Shown here piece after piece: positions 34,985 to 45,990 of a DNA stretch of 64,000 nucleotides. This stretch comes from Phycomyces blakesleeanus NRRL 1555(-) (lineage: Eukaryota; Mucoromycota; Mucoromycetes; Mucorales; Phycomycetaceae). A program made the position numbers and the translations under genes. Under the pieces are notes generated by a model, which saw only the letters and a program-made list of their open reading frames with translations, made no database searches and was not told the DNA's origin. The stretch lies in assembly GCF_001638985.1 (NCBI RefSeq), contig NW_017265138.1:1178001-1242000 (forward strand), given 5' to 3'. Each line of letters opens with the position of its first letter. Positions within the stretch are counted from its first letter, which is position 1.

Positions 34985-36409
34985 TGTTACTCTTCTTTAT
35001 TTCTACTGATTCTATTTAAATATTATCATGTTCATTTAAAAGCTACAATAGGAGAGTGACAAAAGAGCATATTTAGATGCGCTGAAGGACTTTAAACTTT
35101 TGTCGGAGTTTGAATTATGCTACGATTACATGTCCGTCTCTGCTATTTATAACACCGTCAAGTCCGCAAACATCAAATATTAGAAAAATTTGGTAGTAAA
35201 ATATTAAAAAATTAAAAAATTAAAAAATTAAAATTAAAATTAAAATTAAAATTAAAATTAAAATTAAAATTAAAGTTAAAAAATTAAAAAATTTAAAAAT
35301 GAAAAAATTAAAATTAAAATTAAAATTAAAAAATTAAAAAATTAAAAAATTAAAAAATTAAAAAATAAAAAATTAAAATTAAAAAAAATTAAAATTAAAA
35401 AATTAAAAAACAAAAAAATAAAAAAAATAAAAAAAACTAAAATTTTATTCTTTTTAACCATATTTTAATTAATAATTGTTGTTGATATATTGTAGTAATA
35501 AAAATTAATATATTTTTATTAAATAAAGAAATTGTTCTTTAAAGCTTTGATTATTATTAGTTCTATAGCTTACTTAAAACTAAAAATATAAATGTAACTC
35601 TATTAAGAAATATAGAAACAAATGTTATAAAGAAGTATAATTAAAAAAAAAACTATTAAAAAAAAGTTTCCAGTAAAAGTTGCTACAAGAAGAATTCGAA
35701 TTAGGTTTCTCAGATTCAAAAGCACAAGCAATGCCACCTGAGCTATCAAGAGACTAGCGAGGTATGATTACAGCTTGCAATTACAAACCATTATAGCCCC
35801 ATAAACCATATATAATTAAATAATATTTCTATATTAAATACTTTGATTTCAAGTTTATATTTTAATTTTTTAATTTTTTTTTATATATATAAAGACTAAA
35901 AGCTGAAATTTAAAATGGAAATTTAAAAAAATAATACAAAAAAATTATTATGATAAAAATTGTGATTAGATAATTGATTATTAAAATAATATCAATATTT
36001 ATATAGTACATTATTTTAATAAGAATTATATTCACATAGTTGGTGATTATAATAATATTTATGATTAAACAGATACCGTATAATAGTAACTATTAATATA
36101 TAACTGACTATTATAGTAAAAGTTGTAATCAGTTGGCTAATAATAAATATAATAATATTACTCTACATATTTGATTATTATGATGATATATATAATTACT
36201 TAGTATATTAAATATTTATAAATATACTTGATTTTATAATAGATTTAATTTTATATCTATATAAGTTTTATACTGTAAATAATTTAAAGTATATTAAAGA
36301 TAAGTTTTTGCTTTATATAAGTAAGAATAAATAAGAAAAAAATAAGAAAAATAAAAAAATCCGAATATTTAATAAAGTATATAGTTGTTATATATTTTTT
36401 ACTATATAA
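34985..36409. other. AT-rich intergenic stretch with simple repeats
   Basis: No gene. Contains the hexamer-type simple repeat at 35200-35460, a weak tRNA-like segment near 35690-35770, and otherwise A/T-rich sequence up to the Helitron end. Confidence 0.6.
35200..35460. repeat. simple repeat (AAAATT)n and variants
   Basis: Long run of AAAATT, AAAAAATT and related units, almost free of G and C. Confidence 0.95.
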
Positions 36410-36480
36410 CTAGGGGAGCGGTGCTCCCCCCCCCCTTTGGGGGGTCCCCCCCCTCCCCCCTCCCTTCGGGGGGCCCCAGA
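36410..36480 (-). repeat. Helitron 3' GC-rich hairpin region
   Basis: Palindrome GGGGAGCACCGCTCCCC adjacent to CTAG, with further G/C runs (CCCCCCAAAGGGGGG-type) upstream. It is a striking GC island in AT-rich DNA. It acts as the transposition terminator in known Helitrons. Confidence 0.8.
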
Positions 36481-36662
36481 GCCTACCGGAAGTTAATATA
36501 AAACCCTTCCCTATTGGAAGTCTAAGTACTGTATAGCACAATTAATAGGAACATTTTATTTGAGTGAATTATATGAAAAGAAAGGATATGTATAGATGTT
36601 TTATTATTCAAAAAAAAAATTGGTTAGATGAGTTTATAGTGTATGTTATATATAATTTTTTA

Positions 36663-39600
36663 CTAAATGTCAAAGACTTCCTTAAATACAACATTGTCTG
36701 TAAATACAGTATTTGCCGTTTCGTTGGAGTTTGCTGGTGTATCAAGCATTATCTTGATTGTAGAAGGTTTTCTGACCCGGGATAGAGCAACATACAGCTG
36801 GCCATGGGAGAATACTGGGGCAGGGAGATATAATCCAACACTCTCAAGAGTTTGACCTTGTGACTTGTTTATTGTCATTGCGAATGCAAGACGAACTGGA
36901 AATTGGAACTGCTGGAATTCAATTTCACCATTTGATCCAGATGGATTAAGCTTTATTCTTGGAATAAGAGATACTTGCCCGGCATTTGATCCAGTCACAA
37001 TTGTTGCTCTGATGACAGATGTTCCAAAAGAGTTGCAAATCAGGCGTGTACCATTACAGAGGCCGTTTTTTGGGTCAAGATTGCGAAGAAGCATGATAGG
37101 ACATCCTTTTTTTAAGGACAGTGAGTGAGGTGGTAGGGATCCAGGATCAATGGTATTTAGTAGCTCAACTGGATATGTCAACTGACCATCTTCATCAATT
37201 CCCTGGTCGACGCTCTTAAACTCTCGTGCCTCTCCAGGAAACTGGCTCAGAAGAATATCATTGAGTTTCTTGACATCTTTATTCTTAGGAGTAAGCAAAG
37301 CACGGCCCATGAGGAAATGAGGGTTGGCTGCATTAGAGGAGAGATCATGGAAAACTGCTTTGGCCAGATCAGCAGGATTACATCCAGAAAGTAACATATG
37401 GGGCGGAATTGGGATGGTGTCATCACCGCCTGTTATGTGGGCAGAACCACTACCAACTTGCAAGAGAAATGCTCCAAATTCCCTAAGCTCTAATGTTTCT
37501 TGTTCATTATTTGCTTGGGCAATTCGCATGTTTGTTGTAAGCCGCAAGGTTTTTACATTTCTCCATGCAGATGCTTTCTTGATACATTGGCTTAAAACCT
37601 GAGCTCTTGTTGCCTTGGGTATAACAGGAAGGACCTGCCGAAAATCGCCTCCAAAGACAAACAACTTCCCTCCAAATGGAACGTTTTCAAGCAATGGATC
37701 GACAGTCTTCATTATATCTTGCATGGATCTGCTTACAGTATTAAAAACATCTTTACTAATCATAGAAGCTTCGTCCCAGATAACCAATTCCGTTCTTCTA
37801 ATAAGTTGTGCCGTTTGCAAGTTTGCATTGATGGAGCATAAGGAGTTAAGATCAACTTGCACTGGAATCTTAAACCTGGAATGTGCTGTACGCCCACCGT
37901 CTAGCAGCAATGCAGCAATTCCACTTGTTGCTACTGCAAGAGCAATTTTTCCTTGTTGGCGAGTTTTTTGAAGCAAGGCATTAAAGACAAATGTCTTTCC
38001 CATCCCACCTGGACCATCGACAAAGTACAATCTTGAGGCTCCCACGTTTTCTTCAATTGCACTTAATACTGTTGTATAGACACGTCTTTGTGAATTATTG
38101 AATGTCAATGTATCTGGATCTGGCAAAAGCTGGGCTTGATCACATAAATCTTCTTGTTCTTGTATGATGGCTTGAACATCTTGCCCATTTGGGCTAAAGT
38201 GCTGGATGTCAGGCATTGGTGGAAGAACAAATCCAGTGAACAACATGAGAGACATAGAGTTGGCAGATAGATGACTTTCGATATCCCATAAACATCTGTC
38301 AAACATATCTTGTGTGGGGGCTAACGCAGGAATTCCACTACTTTCTCTTGCCAAATGAAGATAATCTTCAATCATAGAATCGCGATGAGCAAGCCACAAA
38401 GAGAAAGGATCTGATACTGCACAGAAAATCAAAAGAATAGCAAAGAGTCTTCGTAAAGAAAATGGGATCTGATGAGCTGCTGCCTCTTCCATACAGTTAC
38501 TCCACTCATCATCATTCAAAAGTAATCCCAGAGCACGACATGCAGCTTGGTTTGTTTCATACACACATCCTTCTACTGTACGTATGTCTTCAAAGCTTTT
38601 GGCCCCTTTAACATTATGCAGCAGTAATCGTAACGAATATTTTTCAATATCTCTCGGAGACACTGTGTAAACTCTGCCAATCGTTCCTTTATCAAACCTC
38701 TTACATGCTGTCCATTTTCGTTCTTTTGTATTCCATACATAAAGAGAAGGAAAGTCGACGTAAAGAAGTTTTTCAGATGATGGGTGTGTAGCATTATAGT
38801 CGAAATATCCCATTAAAGTAGTGTTTTTTCTGGAATTTGCAACATCCTCTGGGTTAGAAGATGGATTATAATATACGGGTTGGGCATTTTCCAGATGGAT
38901 TGAAAGTCGTTGATGGCTGGGATACTCTTGATGAAGCTTGAAAGAAAATATTCTCCAGCATGCTTCAGAAGCGGAGACATACCGAGCATCAAGAAACTCA
39001 TTAACTTCGTTTACATGCTCTTGTTGTTGTTGTGGAGCGGAATTGGTGGGTGTAGGCTGCACATGGGCCATTGCACGGTCATGTCCTTTATATACATATT
39101 TGTAGAGGTATTTTACGGCAGAAACAGAGGTGCTAATCTCAACATTTATATGAGCATTGTATTTTGCACATATGTATCTATTGTGTGGAACAACCCATCC
39201 ATTATCCATGATCTTTGGCCCTCTTCTAATAACTCTTCCATTTCGACTGCGTTGATAAATAGGATATCCGTTTCCACCATCGCTAGTCTCATTGCAAAGC
39301 TTTTTAGGATAATTCTTTGAACAGATCCCATTCTTCATGCATGGTGCTTTTGGATATTTCTTTCCGCATGGGCCATGCATCATGCATTTTTTTACTGTTT
39401 CATATGCCAATGGCTCAGTTTCAGGATCTGGGATTTCAGCCGAAACTATTCTGTCAAAATCTTCTATTGTTTTTGGTTTATCTTGTGGTCGCAAAATCAA
39501 AAGAATGTGGGCATGAGGAAGTCCGCGCTTTTGGAATTCAATGACATATATAAAGGCCAAAACTTTCCCCAGAATATTTTTTTTGTAAGGTCAATCATGA

Positions 39601-41524
39601 GCTCTTTGAGCTTCATATTGAAAACCCGAGAACAAAGATCTGGTCTGTCATTAGCTTTTTGCCCAGCCAACAGGGAATTTGTGATTTCTGGCCACTTTGA
39701 ATTGCAAGTGAAAGTTATGAACAAATCAGGCTTGCCAAAACGACGCACAATACTCATTGAATCTTGATAAAGTTGAGCCATATACCAGGGGCTACCAATA
39801 AAAGAAGATGGAAGAATAACTCTCTTTCCAAGATTTGCAAGATTACAATCGTTATGGATAACAGCATCCTGAATTCCACTATAAAGATCTACATGGAGAT
39901 GATTTTGATTGCTGGTGATGAAGTGCAGCCGATCGTGCTCAACTTTGGCATACATATCAACAATATATTGTTGAAAGAGACGGCCAAAAAGATGGAGGAG
40001 GTGCTGTGTGTTGCGTCAATACATCAAATGGTTTGAGTACCATTGCATTACTGTGACATGCTCTCCTGACAATGAGCTGGCATCAATGGTCCAACCATCT
40101 TCACCATGTGGAAAGAGTAGCACATAGTGTAAAGCATCATAAGATCGGTGGTACTCATTGATGTTCTGTTGGAAGTTGGCTCTGGTGTGCAGCACAATGT
40201 CTCTTGAAGTACCCTCTTCATTATTCATAATAAGAACTGCTATTTTACTTGCAGTTGGAGCATTGTACCGTCTTTGATCCCGAGGCCCCTCAGCTACTAA
40301 ACGCAAAGTGAGATCTATAGATTGTCCCTTTTCCCGAGAAATTTGATCCATTGTTCTGAAGAGATGTACGAATGGATTTGTTTCCATAAGAATGGACTGA
40401 ATCTTCTCCAAAACACTTCTCTCCAATTGTGGGGAATGGTACTGTCTTTGATCTATCTGAGCAGCACTATCATAAATATCGATCTGAGCGAATTTTGGGT
40501 GAGTGATATCAGATTCTGTCACTGGCAAAATAGATCCAATTCTATGACAAATTGTTCCGTGAATCCGGAAGTTGTATGCCCCATTGATATTGTTGCCAAC
40601 AGAGGTATCAATTTTAGCTCCCAAAGAAGTAAAGCTCATTGTACTATTATAGCTTCGAATGTTTTCAAGAAACTTCTTTCCATCACGTGTTCTATAGTTC
40701 AAAAGCTCAGCAATTCCTGTAGGTGTTGGCTCAATTTGGGGGAGAACATGCTTTCCTTTGTTACAACACATAGAGAACGTGGGGCTTCTTAAAGAAGAAT
40801 GACTGTTTTTTTCATGTGCCCACATCATTGCCTCACAAAATCGACACTCGATATCCATATCTCCCCTGTTATCAACTGCTGGTTCTGAAATAGCTGGAAG
40901 TCGGGCAATATTATTCAAGCCTCTGCCTCGATTTCTAGATTCTCTTGCTCTGCTACTGTTATTGTTTGGACAAAATCTGCTTGTAATTCGGCGATGATCA
41001 GTTCCGTTACAGTGAGGACAATGGGGTAAAATTGATCCTCTATTCACAGTTGAAATCTCCTCGACTTCTTCTTCTCTTCCAGTCACTTCTTCATCGGATG
41101 AAGTCTCCTCAATCTCTTCTTCCATGACTGCTTCAAGAACTTCAGTAATAGTCTCATTTGCGAGTGGAAATTCAGTCAACTCAGAAACTGAAATAAAAGT
41201 CGATGTTTCTATGTCCAAATTTTGGTCTTGGACAGGCTCACTTCTTATTCTCAAGGCAGCAGCTATTTTTTTATAAACACATTTATTATTAAAAAATATA
41301 TATAATACTTGCAGTAATATGCATAAGTGTATAAATAAATAGTTACTTCGGCTACTTTCTGCAGGATATTCATCTACATTAGTTCTCTTTTGAGGAATGT
41401 GGAGAGAAATGTTCTTTGGGTTCATGAGACATTGCTTATGAGTACTTCTGCTATGTCCAAGCATATGGCAAGCAGCACAACGACGTTGAGTAGATGACAC
41501 TTTATTTTTCGGTTTTTTTTTCAA
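36663..41524 (-). pseudogene. Helitron Rep/PIF1-helicase protein (two lesions)
   Basis: N-terminal CAACHMLGHSRSTHKQC zinc knuckle, a stop-free intron (41346-41263, GTAACT..AATAG), an acidic stretch, further Cys motifs, then the Helitron-like N domain. Lesion 1: in-frame TGA at 40016-40018 between NHLMY and RNTQHLL, simplest as CGA to TGA. It is followed by QQYIVDMYAKVEHDRLHF (Tyr motif). Lesion 2: 8 A's where 9 are needed (39577-39584), shifting frame just before VIEFQKRGLPHAHILL (HxH metal motif). The helicase part is open: DGPGGMGKTFVFNALL (Walker A), LVIWDEASMISK (Walker B), FGGDFRQVLPV, and AMTINKSQGQTLESVGLYLP near the C-terminus. Family function is rolling-circle transposition in the nucleus. 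This copy is probably inactive, though only two changes separate it from an open frame. Confidence 0.85.
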
Positions 41525-42258
41525 AGTTAGAGTTTGGTTTGATAGTTGTATAAGTTTTTTGGCAATAGTTTGTAAAATAAATTCAAGGCGTTAATATCTC
41601 GGTATATCATGTGACATAGTAATATCAGGAGCGGATTGGAATTGGCACTCAGTTCCAATCCTACCCAATCAGGAACAACTACTCCAACTGCAGTAGTTGG
41701 GTGAGTAAGGCCAAGAAGAAGATAACTATTGCTCAGCAAGATACCGCAGCAAAAGGACTTAGCTAGAATCTAGGATACTGCGGCATCTTATAAATTAATA
41801 TAAATATCACAAATATTATCACAAATAAACATTATCTTTATCTTCATATTTTATTCTATCTTATTATCTTATTGTGTGACTTCTTGCACATTACAGTAAA
41901 AGTGCTAGATTTTAGATGTAAATAGATGTTTTATAGGCAAATTCGTATATCACGTGATGCTGCTAATTTTGATTAATTTTAGATATATAGATAGATGTTT
42001 TATAGGCAAATTCGTATATCACGTGATGCTGCTAATTTTGATTGATTTTAGATATATAGATATATATTAAAAATTACTATGAAATAACGCTCTGTAATAA
42101 ATGAATGGTGACGTTTCAAAATTTTGGCCTGTTTCAATTTTATGCATATTTTAAATTAAGAATACTCCCACGCTATGCTTTCGCACTAACTATAAAAGGC
42201 AATTTTTGTCAAAAATGACCCTATAGCCAAAACGTAGCATTTTTTGAGACGAATCTGA
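41525..42258. other. Helitron 5' leader region with 69-bp direct repeat
   Basis: A 70-codon minus frame at 41739-41527 has no recognisable domain and could be an upstream exon. At 41923-42060 a 69-base unit containing TATCACGTGATGCTGCTAAT is present twice, with few differences. Confidence 0.45.
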
Positions 42259-42825
42259 TGGTATAAGTTTTATATATTATATATATATAAAACTTTTGAG
42301 AAAATGACAGAAATAAACTGTACAAATTGTTGTTTTCTATTCTATATATAGTTAGTGTCATATTCTATTATGCAACATTATCAAGATTTTGACTTTAATA
42401 TACATTTATCTTAAGTTTTGTATTTTTTTATTATTTATATTTAAGTATTTATATTGCTTTTATCTATATATAATAGACTATTTTAACTATATATATAGAT
42501 ACTTAGTTTGTTATTAAAATAATAGCTATAATTATACATATATATATTAAAATAATATATATAACATGATCATATAAATGATTTTTTGGTAACTTATTCT
42601 AAAGTTGATTATAATTATATAGTTAAATATTAGCATATTGACTATTATTATATTAAGTTTTCTTATATTACATATTATTACATAGTTGACTATTAGCATA
42701 TTGACTATTAGCATATTGACTATTAGCATATTGACTATTATCACGTAGTTGACTATTAGCATATTGATTATTATCACGTAGTTGACTATTAGCATATTAT
42801 TACATAGTTGACTATCAGCATATTG
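42259..42825. repeat. spacer with 15-27-bp minisatellite (TTGACTATTAGCATA)n
   Basis: AT-rich sequence, then from about 42620 tandem CATATTGACTATTAG units alternating with TATCACGTAGTTGAC units, ending at the E4 terminus. A reading frame through it is repetitive and not a gene. Confidence 0.8.
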
Positions 42826-42849
42826 CACTGGGGAATTAGATTTCTACAC

Positions 42850-44561
42850 ATATGCAATAGTATGGGAAATTCTGAGTGACAGAATAAATAATTTCTGGAA
42901 TTTGGCATTTATAGATTCCATTCGCAATATGTTATGTTAACTGTGAGTTGTCCATATAACTTCTGAACTTATAATGATTTATATAGAGATGTAAGGTTCT
43001 TTTAAACTATTTAATTGCAGAGAGAATAATCAAATTTTGGCATCTTTTTTTTGGATGTTACATTAAATTAAACTTGATTTGAAATAGAGATTCCAATAAA
43101 AAATCTATTTTGATAGAAAACTGTCTACTGAAATAGTAGAATTCTATTGGATTAATTTATAGAGAAAACTCTCTACTAAAATAATGATATTCTATTGGAT
43201 CATTTAACAGAAGAAACATGATTTATGTATACTGTCTTCCAAATCTAAACACTTTTATTGCACAATTATGCACGGCTAAACTATAGACATAACACATGCC
43301 ATACTACTGCAATACTTTTTGCACTTCATTTCAAATATTTTTATAGGGATTGTTTTGGAAAAATTGTTTTTATTTAAAAAAAAAAGCTTCTTGCTTATAA
43401 TATATACGGCTTGACAATATATAGTCTAATCTAATATATAGACTACTACATAATTAATATAATAACAAATCCTTTCATATATTATAATATATAAATATTT
43501 CTAATAGGATGGAATCTTAAAAAGAAATGCGTGTTTATGATATTTCACTAGTAAGAGAAGGCTAAAAAATTATTCAATTATATTAGATTATATAAATATT
43601 TATTTTTCTTTAATTTAAATAGTATGGTTACTTACCAATACTTTCATCAGAATCAGACATAGTGTACATTGACTGTTGCTCTGAAAGGTTTAATAAAATG
43701 CATTAGTAAAGATTATGGAATAAAGTTTGGCTTTATTACTTACCAAAGAAAACCGGTTTTCAAAGACGAGCTATTCAATCAGGTACATAGAAATGTTGGC
43801 AGTACTAACAGAGATATAAAATAAACAAAATTAGATATAAGAATAAAATAAATAAATACAATATTCAGACCTACCAGATAAATTTCTACTGTTGGTATGT
43901 CTTTATGATGTGCTGAGAAGTTAATAAGCTAAGGAGCTAATGAGCTGAGGAGAGAAAAAGAAAATAATTAATAAAGAAACACATACACAATAACCATGCT
44001 TTATCTTTTTGTTCTTGTCCATTAATCAACACGGCAAAGGCTTGTAATACTATCAGCAATCACAATAATAATAAAAGAAAAAACATTAAGAATAAATATA
44101 ACAGTAGAATAATAAAAACAAATTGCTTACCAGGGTGTGAACTCAAATACATCAACCAGAATAAAAGTAAATAAAGCAGAAAAGAAACAGGAAAAAAAGA
44201 AATAAGAAAAAAATAAAGAAAAAGAAGAAAAAAAAGTGGGCTTTCAAACAGAAGGCAGTTTAGATGAGAATTGACTCTAATAAAATACAATAGTAATAAA
44301 ATGAATAGTCCGAAATTCTATTGTAACACTAAGTTCTATGTTGAATATTAAAGAAGTTGTTCAAGGTTATAAAGAATTTTATAGAAAATAATATATAATG
44401 CCTTCTTTTTCTCAGCTATTTCATAAATCTATTTTTTATTAACTTATTTTGTATGTATATCTTTGATTAAACAAAAATAAATATATTTCAACCCATACAT
44501 TTATTTTATTTTAATAATTTGTTAATGTATAAAGCTTTAATAAAAATACAATAAAGAAAAA
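42850..44561. other. E4 left subterminal region, possible small spliced gene
   Basis: ATTCTATTGG repeats at 43141 and about 43190 and CCAATAAAAA at 43092. On minus, splice-like signals surround short segments: one ending at 43636 before GTAAGTAA and coding TMSDSDESIG, and one ending near 43745 before GTAAGTAA. The position corresponds to the small spliced gene of E2, but no complete gene could be assembled. Confidence 0.3.
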
Positions 44562-45872
44562 ATGCCTTCCAATAGCAGCAGAAAAACAGACCGTAAAGGA
44601 AAAGGAAAAGCATCTGCAAGTATATCTACCTCTGCAAACCGTATTTTGGCTGGCCGTGTTGGACCTTGAGAAATTGCCCCCTGCTTCTCTTCCGCAACTA
44701 TCCAAGATCAGCAATATGCAGAAATTGTTGAAATGTTTAACAAAGTAAACAACAGTATCAATGGTGTCAAGGATGACATTGCTGCTGTCAATAGCAACAT
44801 AACAGCCTTTAAAAACAGGATGGGCATTGTTGTTAACATATCTGGAAAGACACATACAGCATTTGCAGACTTTGCAACTGCCTATGCCAATGATCAGACT
44901 CGTATGGCTAGTCTAGAACCATCTCTGATGTCATCCTATGTCCCCCAGACCTCTCTCAGTGATGCTGAGGTTTCTGTCATTATCTCGGTAATTAATATTA
45001 ATATATGTTAGTATCAACAACTTATTAAACAACCTGTATTTAGGAAATCTTTTGCGGAAAAGTTGCAGAACTGGAAGTTCGAGTCTGCCGACCCTGCTCT
45101 TGTTGCTGAGAACAAGAGTAAGAAGAAGTGGAACTTGAACGAGAAGATTAACCACCACAATAACGTAGCTGTTATCAACTACTTGAAGAGCTACATTAGC
45201 GCCCAGACTCGTCTAGCTGGTACTCACCCATGGGTGATAAGTGATAAAATAAAGAACAGGTACAAGCACAGTCATCATACTTTTCACAAGTCTCTTGAGC
45301 AGAAGGCCAAGAAAAACAGCAAGGGGAGAGCAAACAGTTGTACTCTTCAGGTTTGTATATATTATATAAAAAATAATTGGTATATTACTATTTTCTCAAG
45401 CTACAATCTATATATCCAGATGTCTATCTGATGCAAGTCGACATACATGGACAACTGGGTAGCCATTGATGCTGCAATGGGATATAAGACTGGAAACCCT
45501 GTTGAGAAGGCCTATCTCAAACTTTTTCAGAAGGATGCCATGTCTGATGGTGAGTTAGATATTGAGATTGTAGACAATCTTCCACAACGGTGTTTGCATG
45601 TGGCTTGCCCCACTTAGAGAAGTGAAGAGATAAATAATATTTAGAATAAATAAATAAGTTTTATAACAAGAAAAATAAAGAACTAATAAAAATAAATACA
45701 GTTCAACAGATTGTTGACAATGGTTGACAACATTGATTGTACCCATCACGTGTCAAATGCGGGCATGAGAACAAAGCCAAAAATGAACAGATATCCAGCA
45801 ACATTGTTGCCTTGCTCTGTTCCTGCCACCCTGTCCCAGTCATTGCCTCGTTGGGCAATCAATGATGAATAA
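44562..45872 (+). pseudogene. CACTA accessory protein, copy E4 (broken)
   Basis: ATG at 44562. Exon 1 to about 44988, exon 2 about 45043-45350, exon 3 from about 45440 and exon 4 about 45702-45872 (TAA). Features: a basic N-terminus, VNNSINGVKDDIAAVNSNIT (likely coiled coil), KKKWNLNEKINHHNNVAVIN shared with E1, a basic KAKKNSKGRAN stretch, AMSDGELDIE, and a C-terminus with VPATLSQSLPRWAINDE. Lesions: TGA near 44668 after GRVGP (CGA to TGA likely) and TAG in the PTWRSEE-equivalent motif just before the third intron (TGG to TAG). Same family as E1, E2 and E3. Confidence 0.6.
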
Positions 45873-45990
45873 ACATTTTCTTTTTTACTATGTTCTGTTG
45901 TAGGGCCAAATAGTAATAATTGAAATTGAATTGATTAAAGGAAATAATAATAATAGAGGATAAATATATAAGTAAGTGTGTGTATGAGAA
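45873..45990. other. convergent 3' spacer of E4
   Basis: Short interval between the accessory stop and the transposase stop, comparable with the 153-bp interval in E2. Confidence 0.5.

Larger units (their letters stand above)
36410..42258 (-). mobile_element. Helitron
   Basis: On minus, the 3' end is CTAG followed by host T (36409). It is preceded by the hairpin GGGGAGC-ACC-GCTCCCC, whose last C starts the CTAG, exactly the Helitron 3' design. The proposed 5' end is TCAGATTCGTCTCAAAAAAT, preceded by A (42259), and is followed further in by GTGCGAAAGCATAGCGTGGG, a 5'-subterminal motif of Helitron type. Insertion is between A and T. The 3' end is secure; the exact 5' base is less so. It contains one large Rep-helicase gene. 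Confidence 0.75.

Noticed and set aside
35690..35770. tRNA gene on the minus strand (TAGCTCAGGTGGCATTGC and ATTCGAATTC words)
   Set aside because: D-arm and T-arm words are recognisable, but acceptor, anticodon and T stems do not pair. At best it is a tRNA pseudogene or a degenerate tRNA-derived SINE.
36413..36480. G/C-rich block as an assembly artefact or promoter
   Set aside because: Position and palindrome next to CTAG identify it as the Helitron 3' end.
41527..41739. Independent small gene upstream of the Helitron protein
   Set aside because: No recognisable domain. It lies inside the Helitron borders and may be leader or an upstream exon.
42547..42828. 93-codon repetitive protein
   Set aside because: Translation of the 15-27-bp minisatellite next to E4.
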